A DNA stretch of 64,000 nucleotides from Hoeflea prorocentri (GCF_027944115.1 NZ_JAPJZI010000001.1:1178001-1242000); one strand, 5' to 3'. Numbered from the stretch's first letter, positions 18,205 to 26,583 are shown. Notes: generated from the sequence alone by a model not told the origin. Program-made: numbers and translations.

Positions 18205-18609
18205 TCAGTCCAGTATGGCCGTCGCCTCGACCTCGATGAGGAAATCCGGCATTGCAAGTGTCTGCACGCCGATCAACGTGTTGGCAGCCGGTGTCACATC
18301 CCCGTAAAAGCCACCGATGGCCGGACCGAGCACCTCCAGCTTGTCGGGTGAATAGTCCACGACATAGGTGCGCAGACGCACGACATTCTCAGCTGTGGCA
18401 CCACATGCAGCAAGCACCTCTGTGAGGTTGGCAAAGCACTGTGCGGCCTGAGCAGCGAGATCGTCTTTGCCGACCAGTTCGCCATTGGCATCCCAGGCAA
18501 CCTGACCGGCCATGTGAAGGAGACGCCCGCCTTCGCTTTCGACGGCGTGGGAGAACCCGAATTGAACGGCGTTGTACATCGAGGCCGGATTGATCGCATT
18601 GCGTTTCAT
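18205..18609 (-). CDS. RidA-family (YjgF/UK114) protein without the classical arginine
   Basis: A 134-residue member of the Rid family of small trimeric enamine/imine deaminases and relatives. The family core is visible: LLHMAGQVAWDANGELVG, then FANLTEVLAACGATAENVVRL and the C-terminal FLIEVEATAIL. At the place where E. coli RidA has its catalytic arginine (PARSCVEV), this protein reads AANTLIGV, so 2-aminoacrylate deamination is unlikely. It more resembles the Rid subgroups found in catabolic operons. ATG follows CAGGAGCAG. It converges on iorB with 7 bases between stops. A MarR-like site lies upstream. Confidence 0.85.
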   Translation of the reverse strand: MKRNAINPASMYNAVQFGFSHAVESEGGRLLHMAGQVAWDANGELVGKDDLAAQAAQCFANLTEVLAACGATAENVVRLRTYVVDYSPDKLEVLGPAIGGFYGDVTPAANTLIGVQTLAMPDFLIEVEATAILD

Positions 18610-18631
18610 AACTGCTCCTGATTTCCTTGCG

Positions 18632-18643
18632 TTGCAAAGGCAA
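18632..18643. promoter_or_regulatory. Second MarR-like site upstream of the RidA gene
   Basis: TTGCAAAGGCAA differs by one base from the core TTGCAAATGCAA of the palindrome at 11539-11554. It lies 23 bases before the RidA start codon. If real, the RidA gene belongs to the same regulon. The match is short, so chance cannot be excluded. Confidence 0.45.
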
Positions 18644-18988
18644 ACGGAAAATTGCCGGACATTCCAAGTCCCACGATATCATGTTGAGTCCAGCGGACAA
18701 CGCCATACACCAAATCGTGACGCCCTGCGGGCGTGGGGCTTCCCGTCAGGCTTGCGGGAGGCCGCTCTTCGCTTGTGCCCCCTCAGGCCATGGCTCGACG
18801 ATAACGTGAACGATGTGCTCTTCGGTGGTTTTGAGGAAACTGACATCCTCGCCCGGTTCTGTGGCGGAGCCGGTTTGGCATTAGAGACATGTCTCGCAAG
18901 TCTCGTTCTGACCGGGCTTTTTTGCGGGTCTCTAAACGCCTTAGCACTCTCTACTGGTGGTCTCTTTCCAGGAATTCCGAAACGGATA
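18644..18988. other. Gene-free stretch with an inverted repeat
   Basis: No credible gene is seen. TTAGAGAC (18881-18888) and GTCTCTAA (18928-18935) are perfect inverted repeats, and the first is followed by a second small palindrome, GAGACATGTCTC (18884-18895). A six-base T-run lies between (18918-18923). This could be a terminator for the leftward gene that ends at 18989, but the T-run does not follow a stem in the leftward reading. Confidence 0.35.
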
Positions 18989-20086
18989 TCATTCAAACAC
19001 CGGCTGAGATCCCGCAAAAGATGGTCGATGCCCAAAATAGTGTTTGCTGAAAGCGTCTCCCAGCGCCGCCTTGTCGAATTCAACCACGCCGGTATGGGTG
19101 TCACCCTCGCCATAAAACGCGTAGAGCACGTCTTCGGCAACCATCAGTGACATTGTGTAGTGCACACCCTTGTGCCGCCCGGCTGCCATGCCTCCAGTGA
19201 TCAAAGGTTCCGCAACAATGCTGACGGGCAGGAGCGTCTTGCGGTCAATCAACATTCCGAACTGAAGGTACAGCCTGTTTCGGTCATCGAGGTTTACGCT
19301 GTCAAACCTCTGATGGATGAAGGTCACGTAGTGATCCGCATCCCAAACCACAGGGTTGGTGCTGTTGAATACCGGTCCTGCCGATTGTTTGCCGAAACTG
19401 AATTCACCGGCGTCCAAGGCAACAACCGTCTTGCAATCCCCCTGGGCCGGATCAACTTCCAGAAGGAGATAAGGATCTACCGAATACAAACACAATAACC
19501 TGCCTTCATGGGAGAACATGACCCAGTTCTTTTCGTTGAGCCTGCGATGAAAGGGAGGTCGCAGGATGACCTGATTGAAAATCCTCTGCCGATCCACATC
19601 AAGTTCCGACAAAGCGGCCGAACAAAAGTTGTGAGTGCTGGTTTCGAGGTAAACGCAATGATTTGTGTAGATCTTCCCTTCGTGGTGAAGCAGCCTCCAA
19701 TCTTCCGGCCGGGCACCCTCGACACGTTCATATGTGAGGGTCTGATGTCTTTGCAGTGAGAGGTCTTTTCCCATGGTGCACAAGATCGGAGCGGACCAGG
19801 TCTCGAAGAGTTGACCGTAAACCCAGTTCTGCCCGTCGGCTTCAGCCCGGCATAGAAGATGGATGTCGCCATCGATCAGAATGCTTGCGGGATTGAAGGC
19901 TCCGGAATGCGATTCCGGACCGAGTTGACCGGCATTTATCAGGCGGCGTTGCCCGCGGATCAGACTGCGGTTCGCGCTGGACGCGTTTTGACTGTCGAAT
20001 CCCACTTTTAGTTGATGTTCCGCATTGAGCTGATTTCCTTTTTTTCCAATTGACCGCTGCCGCGCTACGCCGGTTGTCCCTCTCAT
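18989..20086 (-). CDS. GH130-like five-bladed propeller protein
   Basis: A 365-residue protein whose start overlaps the stop of the upstream transferase gene (ATGA). The SGAFNPASILIDGDIHLLCRAE segment near residue 60 (quoted in part) is the usual first blade of GH130/GH43-like proteins. GH130 enzymes are mannoside phosphorylases or hydrolases. Related proteins are also found beside glycosyltransferases as uncharacterised partners. The catalytic Asp cannot be assigned by eye. Paired with a GT8-like transferase in a two-gene leftward operon, it probably handles or trims a glycan. Lower GC than the catabolic genes next door. Confidence 0.55.
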   Translation of the reverse strand: MRGTTGVARQRSIGKKGNQLNAEHQLKVGFDSQNASSANRSLIRGQRRLINAGQLGPESHSGAFNPASILIDGDIHLLCRAEADGQNWVYGQLFETWSAPILCTMGKDLSLQRHQTLTYERVEGARPEDWRLLHHEGKIYTNHCVYLETSTHNFCSAALSELDVDRQRIFNQVILRPPFHRRLNEKNWVMFSHEGRLLCLYSVDPYLLLEVDPAQGDCKTVVALDAGEFSFGKQSAGPVFNSTNPVVWDADHYVTFIHQRFDSVNLDDRNRLYLQFGMLIDRKTLLPVSIVAEPLITGGMAAGRHKGVHYTMSLMVAEDVLYAFYGEGDTHTGVVEFDKAALGDAFSKHYFGHRPSFAGSQPVFE

Positions 20087-20922
20087 GAAGGAACAAGGAA
20101 GGGACTTTCAGTTTCTACACATTGTAAAAATGTATCCACATCGAACCTCCCGTCTCTTCTCCAGACATCGAGCAGTTTGCGCAGGACCATATGTTCCTGC
20201 GGAAGACCGTCATAGTTGCTGCAACAGAAATGCATTATCCGGGCGCCATCCAGCCACCCTTCTTCCGGTTTGCCAATGATGGCGTTGTAGGCACCGGGTA
20301 GCACTTCAATTGTAGGTGCGGCACAACTAAGTACATAGTTGAGAGACGGTTGGTCTTGTAGCCGCCCGCACTTTATTCTGGCTTCGTACCAAGATCGGTG
20401 CCAGAGCTTACCGACCTCATGCGCCTTGCAGGTGTCCTTGAAGAGAGCTACGCCTGAATTGAAATATCCTTCATCGTGATGTCGCCAGCCGAGTTCGCGA
20501 TATGTGCTCTGATTTGTCCATCTGCTCAATTGCCCTGACCATGGTTCTCCATCCACGTCCCAGGCCAGGGCGATATCAGCTTCCGTGGCAAACAAATGAT
20601 CAATGTTACTGATGGGCAAGGTGTCTGCATCAAGAAACAGAAAGTCACCGTCTACAAGCTGTCGTATCTGAGTTTTGATATATCTGCTCGTCAAGAAGGG
20701 ATACCGCTTATCGCGGAATATGCATCGCACCTCGATCTCCAGCCTCGACAACTCCTCTCGCAACTGGGCATTAAACTCATCCGCACCCTTGCAGGACAAC
20801 CAGATAATTTGGGCGTCCGGATGAAGTTTCCTTAGTGCATTGCTGGAGATGATGGACAGATCAGCATATATCTCGCTGCCCGGCGGATCGACCACAACAT
20901 AGCAGAAGGTGGACCTGGTCAT
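20083..20922 (-). CDS. Glycosyltransferase, GT8-like
   Basis: A 279-residue transferase. The metal/nucleotide-sugar DxD motif is FLFLDADTLPISN near residue 98. A second conserved part, GYFNSGVALFK, is typical of family 8 (glycogenin/LgtC-like) retaining transferases, and the late HFCCSNYDG may correspond to their final metal-binding HxxG-type motif in altered form. There are no membrane spans. It is divergent from the HprK-like gene at 21189 with 266 bases between them. Donor and acceptor are unknown. Confidence 0.7.
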   Translation of the reverse strand: MTRSTFCYVVVDPPGSEIYADLSIISSNALRKLHPDAQIIWLSCKGADEFNAQLREELSRLEIEVRCIFRDKRYPFLTSRYIKTQIRQLVDGDFLFLDADTLPISNIDHLFATEADIALAWDVDGEPWSGQLSRWTNQSTYRELGWRHHDEGYFNSGVALFKDTCKAHEVGKLWHRSWYEARIKCGRLQDQPSLNYVLSCAAPTIEVLPGAYNAIIGKPEEGWLDGARIMHFCCSNYDGLPQEHMVLRKLLDVWRRDGRFDVDTFLQCVETESPFLVPS

Positions 20923-21188
20923 GCTTGCGCTGACAACCTCTGTTCGCGTTTTGAATGTGATGAAAGTCTTATCATTATGGTGCGGGACAATACTGAACGG
21001 CTACTAATTAACATATTGCCCTTTTCAGTAAAGAGAGCTGGATTGCATCAATTGCCAGTGCGAATGCCAGAGTTTTACTCTCATTTTTGACCCTTGGGCG
21101 AGTATACGTCGAGGAATGGGGACAGATGCAGGATAAGTGTGTATAGAACCGCTGCGGATGTGCCATTTTAAGAGGCAACTGTTACTGA

Positions 21189-22028
21189 ATGGCAGACCTA
21201 TCAACTGTTGTTACGACACGGTCCTTGACCACTGTCTTTCGTTTTCACTGCAATGATCCTGTATCTGCAACGGCTTTGTCCTTCCTCGGAGCAGATCCCG
21301 GGATGGAGCAAACGCCGGAGCAGGAAACCGATGTTGTCGTAAGATGCCTTGACGACGGCCAGTTCGATTTCGATCCGCCGTTCAGTTCCGATCCCGGCGA
21401 TGCAAATCATATGGTCGCCCGCGCTTATCGGCTGTTAAGCGACAGTTTTCTTGCGGAAAACCCGTCTGATCCCGTGCTTCATGGTGGCAGCCTGATTTCG
21501 AACGGACAAAGGTTCCTGGTGTCGGCACAGAAGGGTAACGGAAAGACCACATTGCTTCTTGCATGCCTTGCTGCGGGTATGCCGGTTGAGGCCGATGAGC
21601 ATGTTGTTTTACGCAAGGGCGATTTGATCGCGCGCCCCCGGACTTTAAGGATCAAGAGCGGATCGGTCGGGCTTGTCCCGCTTCTGAAGGATAAGGTTCT
21701 GGCATCGCCCTCGTTGAGAGACTGGAATGGAGACTTCATCTATTCCTTTCCGCCTCAAACGGAACAGGTGCGTTGGAAAATCCGGTCTGGACAGGCGGAT
21801 CAACTGATTTTTCTTGAAGCAAATTTTGGCGGAGCCTCATCGGTCGAGCGATTGGAAAAGGACGAAGCTCTCGCATTGCTTCTGCAGAACTGTTTCCTGC
21901 CGGATTCCAACAAGAGTGACGCATTGGCGCGGATCTACGGACTCGCACAGGATACGCCGGCCTGGCAGGTTCATGTCGGTGATCTCGGACAAGCAGTCTC
22001 GCACATTCAACGCATTTCCCAGATGTAA
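21189..22028 (+). CDS. HprK-like P-loop kinase-fold protein
   Basis: A 279-residue protein with the nucleotide-binding fold of HPr kinase. The P-loop is SAQKGNGKTTLLLACLAAG near residue 115, followed by the VEADEHVVLRKGDL strand that carries the catalytic-type Asp. There is no HPr kinase N-terminal domain, and the rest is not like HprK. Such stand-alone proteins are commonly found beside PqqD proteins and NTP_transf_5 proteins in loci for modified peptides or surface glycans; here both partners are within 4 kb. It may phosphorylate a peptide or protein. That role is inferred. Confidence 0.7.
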   Translation: MADLSTVVTTRSLTTVFRFHCNDPVSATALSFLGADPGMEQTPEQETDVVVRCLDDGQFDFDPPFSSDPGDANHMVARAYRLLSDSFLAENPSDPVLHGGSLISNGQRFLVSAQKGNGKTTLLLACLAAGMPVEADEHVVLRKGDLIARPRTLRIKSGSVGLVPLLKDKVLASPSLRDWNGDFIYSFPPQTEQVRWKIRSGQADQLIFLEANFGGASSVERLEKDEALALLLQNCFLPDSNKSDALARIYGLAQDTPAWQVHVGDLGQAVSHIQRISQM

Positions 22029-22078
22029 CCGCTCATTGCGACTGGCGTGTATGGCGGCCGTTGCAGAGAAGCGACGTC

Positions 22079-23236
22079 TCAGGGTTCGCGCAAGCCCGAC
22101 ACCTTTCTATCCTTGGCAAACCCGTGTTTGGCGCTTCGTCTGGTCAGGCTTTCCAGACATGGTCTGAGCAGCAAATTTGAAAGGACCAGCACACCAGACG
22201 GGCCCGTGTTCATGCGCCGCAATGTCGCCATGGAACCCCGAATATCCTCCTTCAACGCCTCAGACTGGGTTGCGACGCAACCATCCGCTATGCGTTTCCG
22301 AATGGCCCTTGCTCTTTCTTTCGATACGGAACTTGTGTCGGTGACGGGACGGGAGCCAAGGATTTCCTCACTGGCGGCAGCCCACAAATCATATGCGCTT
22401 GCAAGTCGCGGACGATTTGAGAGCGTTGTCGCCAGTTGCTTGCCGGATTGATCATCCAGGGATGCGTTGGCATGGGAAAACTCCAGCAAACCCTTGAGGT
22501 TGATCGTTCCAAACACCGTGCCGAGATTCTGAAAATGGTGATGCATCATGCCGAACAGCAGAAAATGATCGAACCTCAAAAGGCGAACACTGACGCCGGC
22601 AAATTCCGCGTTGATCGCGTTTTCCAGCAGATATTTGTCCGGTAGCAGGTAACGCGACTGACGTCCGCTCAGGTAAATATGCGGCTCGACATAAGCGGGA
22701 AAATCGGCCCGATGCATGGGCGGAAGATGATGGTGCGTTATCGACGTTGTGGCATCGGGCACATCCTCATAACCGATTTCCCTCAAAGCCTGAATTGCAG
22801 TTTGCGCTTCCGACCGATGGACGTAAAAGTCAATGTCGCGCTGCGATCGCCACCAGGGTTGCCCTGAGAGCAAGGAAACAGATCCTTTCAGCATCAGGGG
22901 CGTTACGCCGACGCTATTCAGGCTGCCGATGATTTCCAGTAATCCGTCGCGCTGTTTCTTGCGGCGTGCCGCGAGAAATTCTTCCATTTCTGCCAGCTCA
23001 TGACGAATGCCCTGGCCGGTATTTGTTTTGCCGTCGATGGGATGAAGAAGTCCCTTTTGCCGCATGGCATGCAGCGCCGACTCAACAATCTGCCACCTGG
23101 CGGCAGATGTGATCACACCCTGAAGATTTTCCATGTCCGAAAAGAGCGTTTGACGTAGTGCGGTCAACTCGTCGGGCTTAATGTTTTCCTTGAGACATTC
23201 AATCAGCAAGTCCGGTCGTTCGTCCGGTGATCTCAT
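22079..23236 (-). CDS. Nucleotidyltransferase family protein (NTP_transf_5-like)
   Basis: A 385-residue protein from the ATG at 23236; the frame is open upstream to 23503, but that part crosses the start of the next gene. The nucleotidyltransferase core is seen as PLMLKGSVSLLSGQPWWRSQRDIDFYVHR (in part), with the paired acidic residues RDIDF near 170. A helical C-terminal half follows. This family regularly accompanies HprK-like and PqqD proteins. It lies between those two genes but on the opposite strand. The nucleotide and acceptor are unknown. Confidence 0.68.
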   Translation of the reverse strand: MRSPDERPDLLIECLKENIKPDELTALRQTLFSDMENLQGVITSAARWQIVESALHAMRQKGLLHPIDGKTNTGQGIRHELAEMEEFLAARRKKQRDGLLEIIGSLNSVGVTPLMLKGSVSLLSGQPWWRSQRDIDFYVHRSEAQTAIQALREIGYEDVPDATTSITHHHLPPMHRADFPAYVEPHIYLSGRQSRYLLPDKYLLENAINAEFAGVSVRLLRFDHFLLFGMMHHHFQNLGTVFGTINLKGLLEFSHANASLDDQSGKQLATTLSNRPRLASAYDLWAAASEEILGSRPVTDTSSVSKERARAIRKRIADGCVATQSEALKEDIRGSMATLRRMNTGPSGVLVLSNLLLRPCLESLTRRSAKHGFAKDRKVSGLREP

Positions 23237-23388
23237 GGCAGTCTTATCCGGTCCGGGGTTATTGTATTCATTGCAATAATACTGATGGATTCGTGATGTG
23301 TATAACAGCTTTGCGATCCAGCAGGCTGAAATGCTTGCCATTGCCGGGTACAGTCGGCTGGTGATCTTCATGCTGCTGACCGTTTTGC

Positions 23389-24708
23389 ATGTTTGGCATC
23401 CGCAGGGATATGACACTGGCGAAGGAAAGGCGCAGTGACGTGAATATCGATCAAGGGGACAGGGGTGTGCGGTTATTGCATTTGGCCCCGATAATGCCTG
23501 CACGTTCTGGAAACGGCCTTGCGATGCGGTGCGGCATGTTTACCGAGGCGTTGGCACGACTTGGCGCAACCGAAGTAATTGTGGTTGGCGGTCAGGACAC
23601 GGTGCTCGATGAGGGCGAGATTGAAGGTGTGTCGGCGCGTGTGGTTTCCACTGCCGGGAGACTGGATACCAGGCTCCGCCTGATCAGCCAGATTGAAAAC
23701 GGCTATGAGCGTGCTGAGGCGCTTCGGGCGCTGGGTCGACCGTCCTCTACAGCCGTTTTGTCCGCCCCCGTCATCAAGGACGTAGCGGAATGGGTGGCGC
23801 AAAAGCAATGGTCGGGCATAGTCGTTTCCCGCAGCTATCTTACTCCACTGTTGAATGTCCTCCGGCCGATTGCCGATCGTGTTCCGCTATTGGTTGACCT
23901 CGATGATGACGATGCGTTGATGTTGAGAGAACGGGCGGCCATCGCCCGTTCCAGCAATAACTCGCAAAAGGCTGCCGTTCTGGAGGCCGAAGCCGATTGT
24001 TACGAGAAGGTTATCCAGAGCTGCTCCGGCCACGTGGTGACGTTTTGCAGCTCCAGCGAAGCCACATCCTTTCAGTTGAAAAGACGGCTTCAGCTTTCCA
24101 ATGTCGTGTCGATACCAAATGGAATAGAAGTTCCGGAAAAAGCACGTGTGAGTGCAGAGCGTCATACGCTTTTGTTCGTGGGAAATCTCGCCTATCAGCC
24201 AAACGTTGACGGTATCAGTTGGTTTGTCAGCCATGTTTGGCAGAGAGTGCGGGAACGCTTTCCAGACGTTGAGCTGGTGGTCGCGGGCAGTAACCCGTCT
24301 TCACGGTTGGCGGAACTGTGTCACGCGAATGAGGTTACATTGGAATCGGACCCGGTATCGATATCCCCGCACTACACACGGGCAAGGGCAGTCGTCATCC
24401 CGTTGCGAACCGGTGCGGGGACCCGGATAAAGCTGCTGGAAGCCGGCGCCCACAATGTACCGGTTATCTCAACGTCCAAGGGTGCGGAGGGCCTGGATGT
24501 CCTGCCGGACAAGCATTTCTATTGTTGCGATTATGACCCGGAGGAAATGTTAAGCGCCTGTACTGAATGCCTGTCCAGCCCGGTGGAGGCAATGCAAAAG
24601 GCGGAAGAATTACATGCGATGGTTTGCAGAAACTATGGTCGTTCGGACGTTATCGGGACTATTACGGAACTGGTGCAGTCCATTATTAAACCGACTCTGA
24701 AGCAATAA
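23389..24708 (+). CDS. Glycosyltransferase, GT4/GT1 (GT-B fold)
   Basis: A protein of up to 439 residues. The start could be the ATG at 23389, the ATG at 23410, or the GTG at 23440, which follows GAAGGAAAGG. The N-terminal domain has HLAPIMPARSGNGLAMR. The C-terminal nucleotide-sugar domain has FVGNLAYQPNVDGISWF near residue 265 and the family E-x7-E region as IPLRTGAGTRIKLLEAGA. It is read in the same direction as the PqqD, small peptide and GT2 genes downstream. No signal peptide or membrane span, so it acts in the cytoplasm. Confidence 0.82.
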   Translation: MFGIRRDMTLAKERRSDVNIDQGDRGVRLLHLAPIMPARSGNGLAMRCGMFTEALARLGATEVIVVGGQDTVLDEGEIEGVSARVVSTAGRLDTRLRLISQIENGYERAEALRALGRPSSTAVLSAPVIKDVAEWVAQKQWSGIVVSRSYLTPLLNVLRPIADRVPLLVDLDDDDALMLRERAAIARSSNNSQKAAVLEAEADCYEKVIQSCSGHVVTFCSSSEATSFQLKRRLQLSNVVSIPNGIEVPEKARVSAERHTLLFVGNLAYQPNVDGISWFVSHVWQRVRERFPDVELVVAGSNPSSRLAELCHANEVTLESDPVSISPHYTRARAVVIPLRTGAGTRIKLLEAGAHNVPVISTSKGAEGLDVLPDKHFYCCDYDPEEMLSACTECLSSPVEAMQKAEELHAMVCRNYGRSDVIGTITELVQSIIKPTLKQ

Positions 24709-24785
24709 AGGCGAGTGAACTTCTTGTTCCTTTAAGTAATAAGTGCTTATTTCGGCTTTGTTTCGTATGTGTACAGGGTGTCCCA

Positions 24786-25061
24786 ATGGATAGCATATCA
24801 GAAGACGCATGTTTTGAGCCTGTGAGCAATCTCGAAGTGAGCGAGGTACCCGATGGATTTGTGATTTATGACGAACCTAACGGCAAGGTGCATTATCTCA
24901 ATCCAACCGCGGCGATCATCTACTCGCTGTGCAACGGAAAAAAGACCGTTGCCGATATTCAGAGTTTCATCCGTTCTGCCTATGAAACCGATGAAAAGAC
25001 CGAACTGGATGGCTTTTTTCAAGAGTTGAGCGACGCGAATCTCATCGTCAAGCGGAAGTAA
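24786..25061 (+). CDS. PqqD-family protein (RiPP recognition element)
   Basis: A 91-residue PqqD-like protein. The fold is recognisable from GFVIYDEPNGKVHYLNPTAA (residues ~23-42), then the helix IYSLCNGKKTVADIQSFI, and a final helical part ending in DANLIVKRK. PqqD domains bind the leader of a precursor peptide and present it to modifying enzymes. The ATG follows ACAGGGTG. A small peptide gene starts 180 bases downstream, the natural place for a substrate. Stand-alone PqqD with an HprK-like protein and glycosyltransferases is not a standard RiPP layout. Confidence 0.85.
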   Translation: MDSISEDACFEPVSNLEVSEVPDGFVIYDEPNGKVHYLNPTAAIIYSLCNGKKTVADIQSFIRSAYETDEKTELDGFFQELSDANLIVKRK

Positions 25062-25241
25062 AATGTCGTCTCAAGCGATCGATTTCTTAAACTTTCCGGC
25101 GAAAACGCGAAAAAACCAATCACTTTAAGTGGTAGTTGAAGAATAAATCTTGTTGGTGAATATTTTGCCCCAATGATTTACACGATGATACGGTCATGAT
25201 AGACGATTCCCGGTTTGTTACATGATTAGGGGACAGTAACG

Positions 25242-25415
25242 TTGTCAGATGAAGCCGAACGCCACCTAGAAGACATCGATGAAGACAAGCGCAACACTAT
25301 TACGACGCTGCTGAAAGTATCGGCTTTTGTGATCCCGACAATCGCTACATTTTCCATAGACGGGAAATTGTCGCTGGCTCGCGCGCAGGTACTGTCGAAC
25401 ACATTCAGTTCGTAA
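25242..25415 (+). CDS. Small peptide, candidate precursor for the PqqD locus
   Basis: A 57-residue open frame starting with TTG, 8 bases after AGGGGA. The first 20 residues are acidic (SDEAERHLEDIDEDKRNTI), followed by a hydrophobic, helix-like part (LLKVSAFVIPTIATFSI) and a tail with an A-x-A-type site (SLARAQ) and SNTFSS at the end. It contains no Cys. It is directly between the PqqD gene and the GT2-TPR gene, 31 bases before the latter. An acidic N-terminal leader and a short Ser/Thr-containing tail fit a RiPP precursor. A small exported or membrane peptide is the alternative. Coding status rests on position, RBS and composition. Confidence 0.55.
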   Translation: MSDEAERHLEDIDEDKRNTITTLLKVSAFVIPTIATFSIDGKLSLARAQVLSNTFSS

Positions 25416-25446
25416 GCACGCCGGTACATGGCTGTTGACGGATTAA

Positions 25447-26583
25447 ATGTTGTCCGGACGTTCGCCCAGTATCTCCGCGTGCCTTATCGTAAAGAACGAA
25501 GCTCATTTCCTACCTGATTGCCTGCGGTCTATCGGGCGACAGGTCGATGAAATTGTGCTGGTCGATACCGGGTCAGTCGATGACACCGTATCAATAGCTA
25601 AAAGTTTCGATTGCAGAATTTTCCATTTCGATTGGGTTGATGACTTTTCAAAGGCCCGCAATTATGGTCTTGATCAGGCCACAGGCGAATGGGTTCTGTA
25701 TATCGATGCGGATGAGCGGCTGAATATCTCGACCGCAGGCGGCCTCAAACAGGCACTAGCGGATGTCGATGCCATCGCCGCAAGAATTAAGTTCCGTTCC
25801 AGCCCCAAAGTGACTCCATATGCGGAGTACCGCCTGTTTCGGAATGATGTCCGGCTCCGTTTCACCGGTTCGATGCATGAAACCAACGTGCCCGGCATAT
25901 TCGATGCGGTTGAACGGGACGGTGCCAAGATTGTCGATCGTTTTGACGTCTCCATCCTGCATCTCGGCTATGAAGGGGACCAGTCTGCAAAGCATGAACG
26001 GAACCTGCCGCTGCTTGAAGCAGCGATCCGGGATGATCCGGATCGTGTTTTTCTCCGGTTGCATCTTGGTTCGGTGCTTGGCGCGCTTGGCAGGAGGCAA
26101 GACGCCGTCCGGCAACTGACACGTGGAATAGAACTCGCGGAGAGGCCGCAGGCTCCGGAGCAAGCCCGCGTTGAAGGTTCGGCATGTGCCAAAGTGTTGT
26201 GCGATTTCTTTCTCGATACGGGAGATTTAGCTTACGCCGTTGAGTTCGCCGGCAGGGGGCTGTCCTTGTTCGGAGAAAACCTGCAATTGCATTGGATGCA
26301 GGCCAGATGCCTGGTCGCGGCAGGTTCTTACGAAGATGCCATTGAAATACTCAACGGTCCTTTGAACCAACGGTATGACGAGTTCTTTGACCCGAAAATT
26401 GCTTATGATCACCGTCTCTTCCGGGAAGACCGCTTCGGTCTGCTGGGAAGCGCCTGGTTCAGGCTTGCAGAGTATCAAAAGGCCGCCGACTGTTTTGCAC
26501 GTGCTTCCAGCGAGGCGGAAGATGGACGGGAATATGAGGCCAAGGCGTCGGTCGCAAGGATGCGCCTTACAACGGCCGGATAA
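25447..26583 (+). CDS. Glycosyltransferase family 2 with C-terminal TPR-like repeats
   Basis: A 378-residue protein. The GT2 domain starts with SACLIVKNEAHFLPDCLRSI, has VDTGSVDDT, then DDFSKARNYGLDQATGEWV and the DxD-type IDADERL near residue 95. Residues ~190-375 form helical TPR-like repeats (LRLHLGSVLGALGRRQDAV). This GT2-plus-TPR layout is that of SunS/ThuS, which glycosylate bacteriocin peptides (glycocins), and also of many uncharacterised transferases. The location one short step after the small peptide gene makes a peptide acceptor plausible. That acceptor is inferred. Confidence 0.82.
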   Translation: MLSGRSPSISACLIVKNEAHFLPDCLRSIGRQVDEIVLVDTGSVDDTVSIAKSFDCRIFHFDWVDDFSKARNYGLDQATGEWVLYIDADERLNISTAGGLKQALADVDAIAARIKFRSSPKVTPYAEYRLFRNDVRLRFTGSMHETNVPGIFDAVERDGAKIVDRFDVSILHLGYEGDQSAKHERNLPLLEAAIRDDPDRVFLRLHLGSVLGALGRRQDAVRQLTRGIELAERPQAPEQARVEGSACAKVLCDFFLDTGDLAYAVEFAGRGLSLFGENLQLHWMQARCLVAAGSYEDAIEILNGPLNQRYDEFFDPKIAYDHRLFREDRFGLLGSAWFRLAEYQKAADCFARASSEAEDGREYEAKASVARMRLTTAG

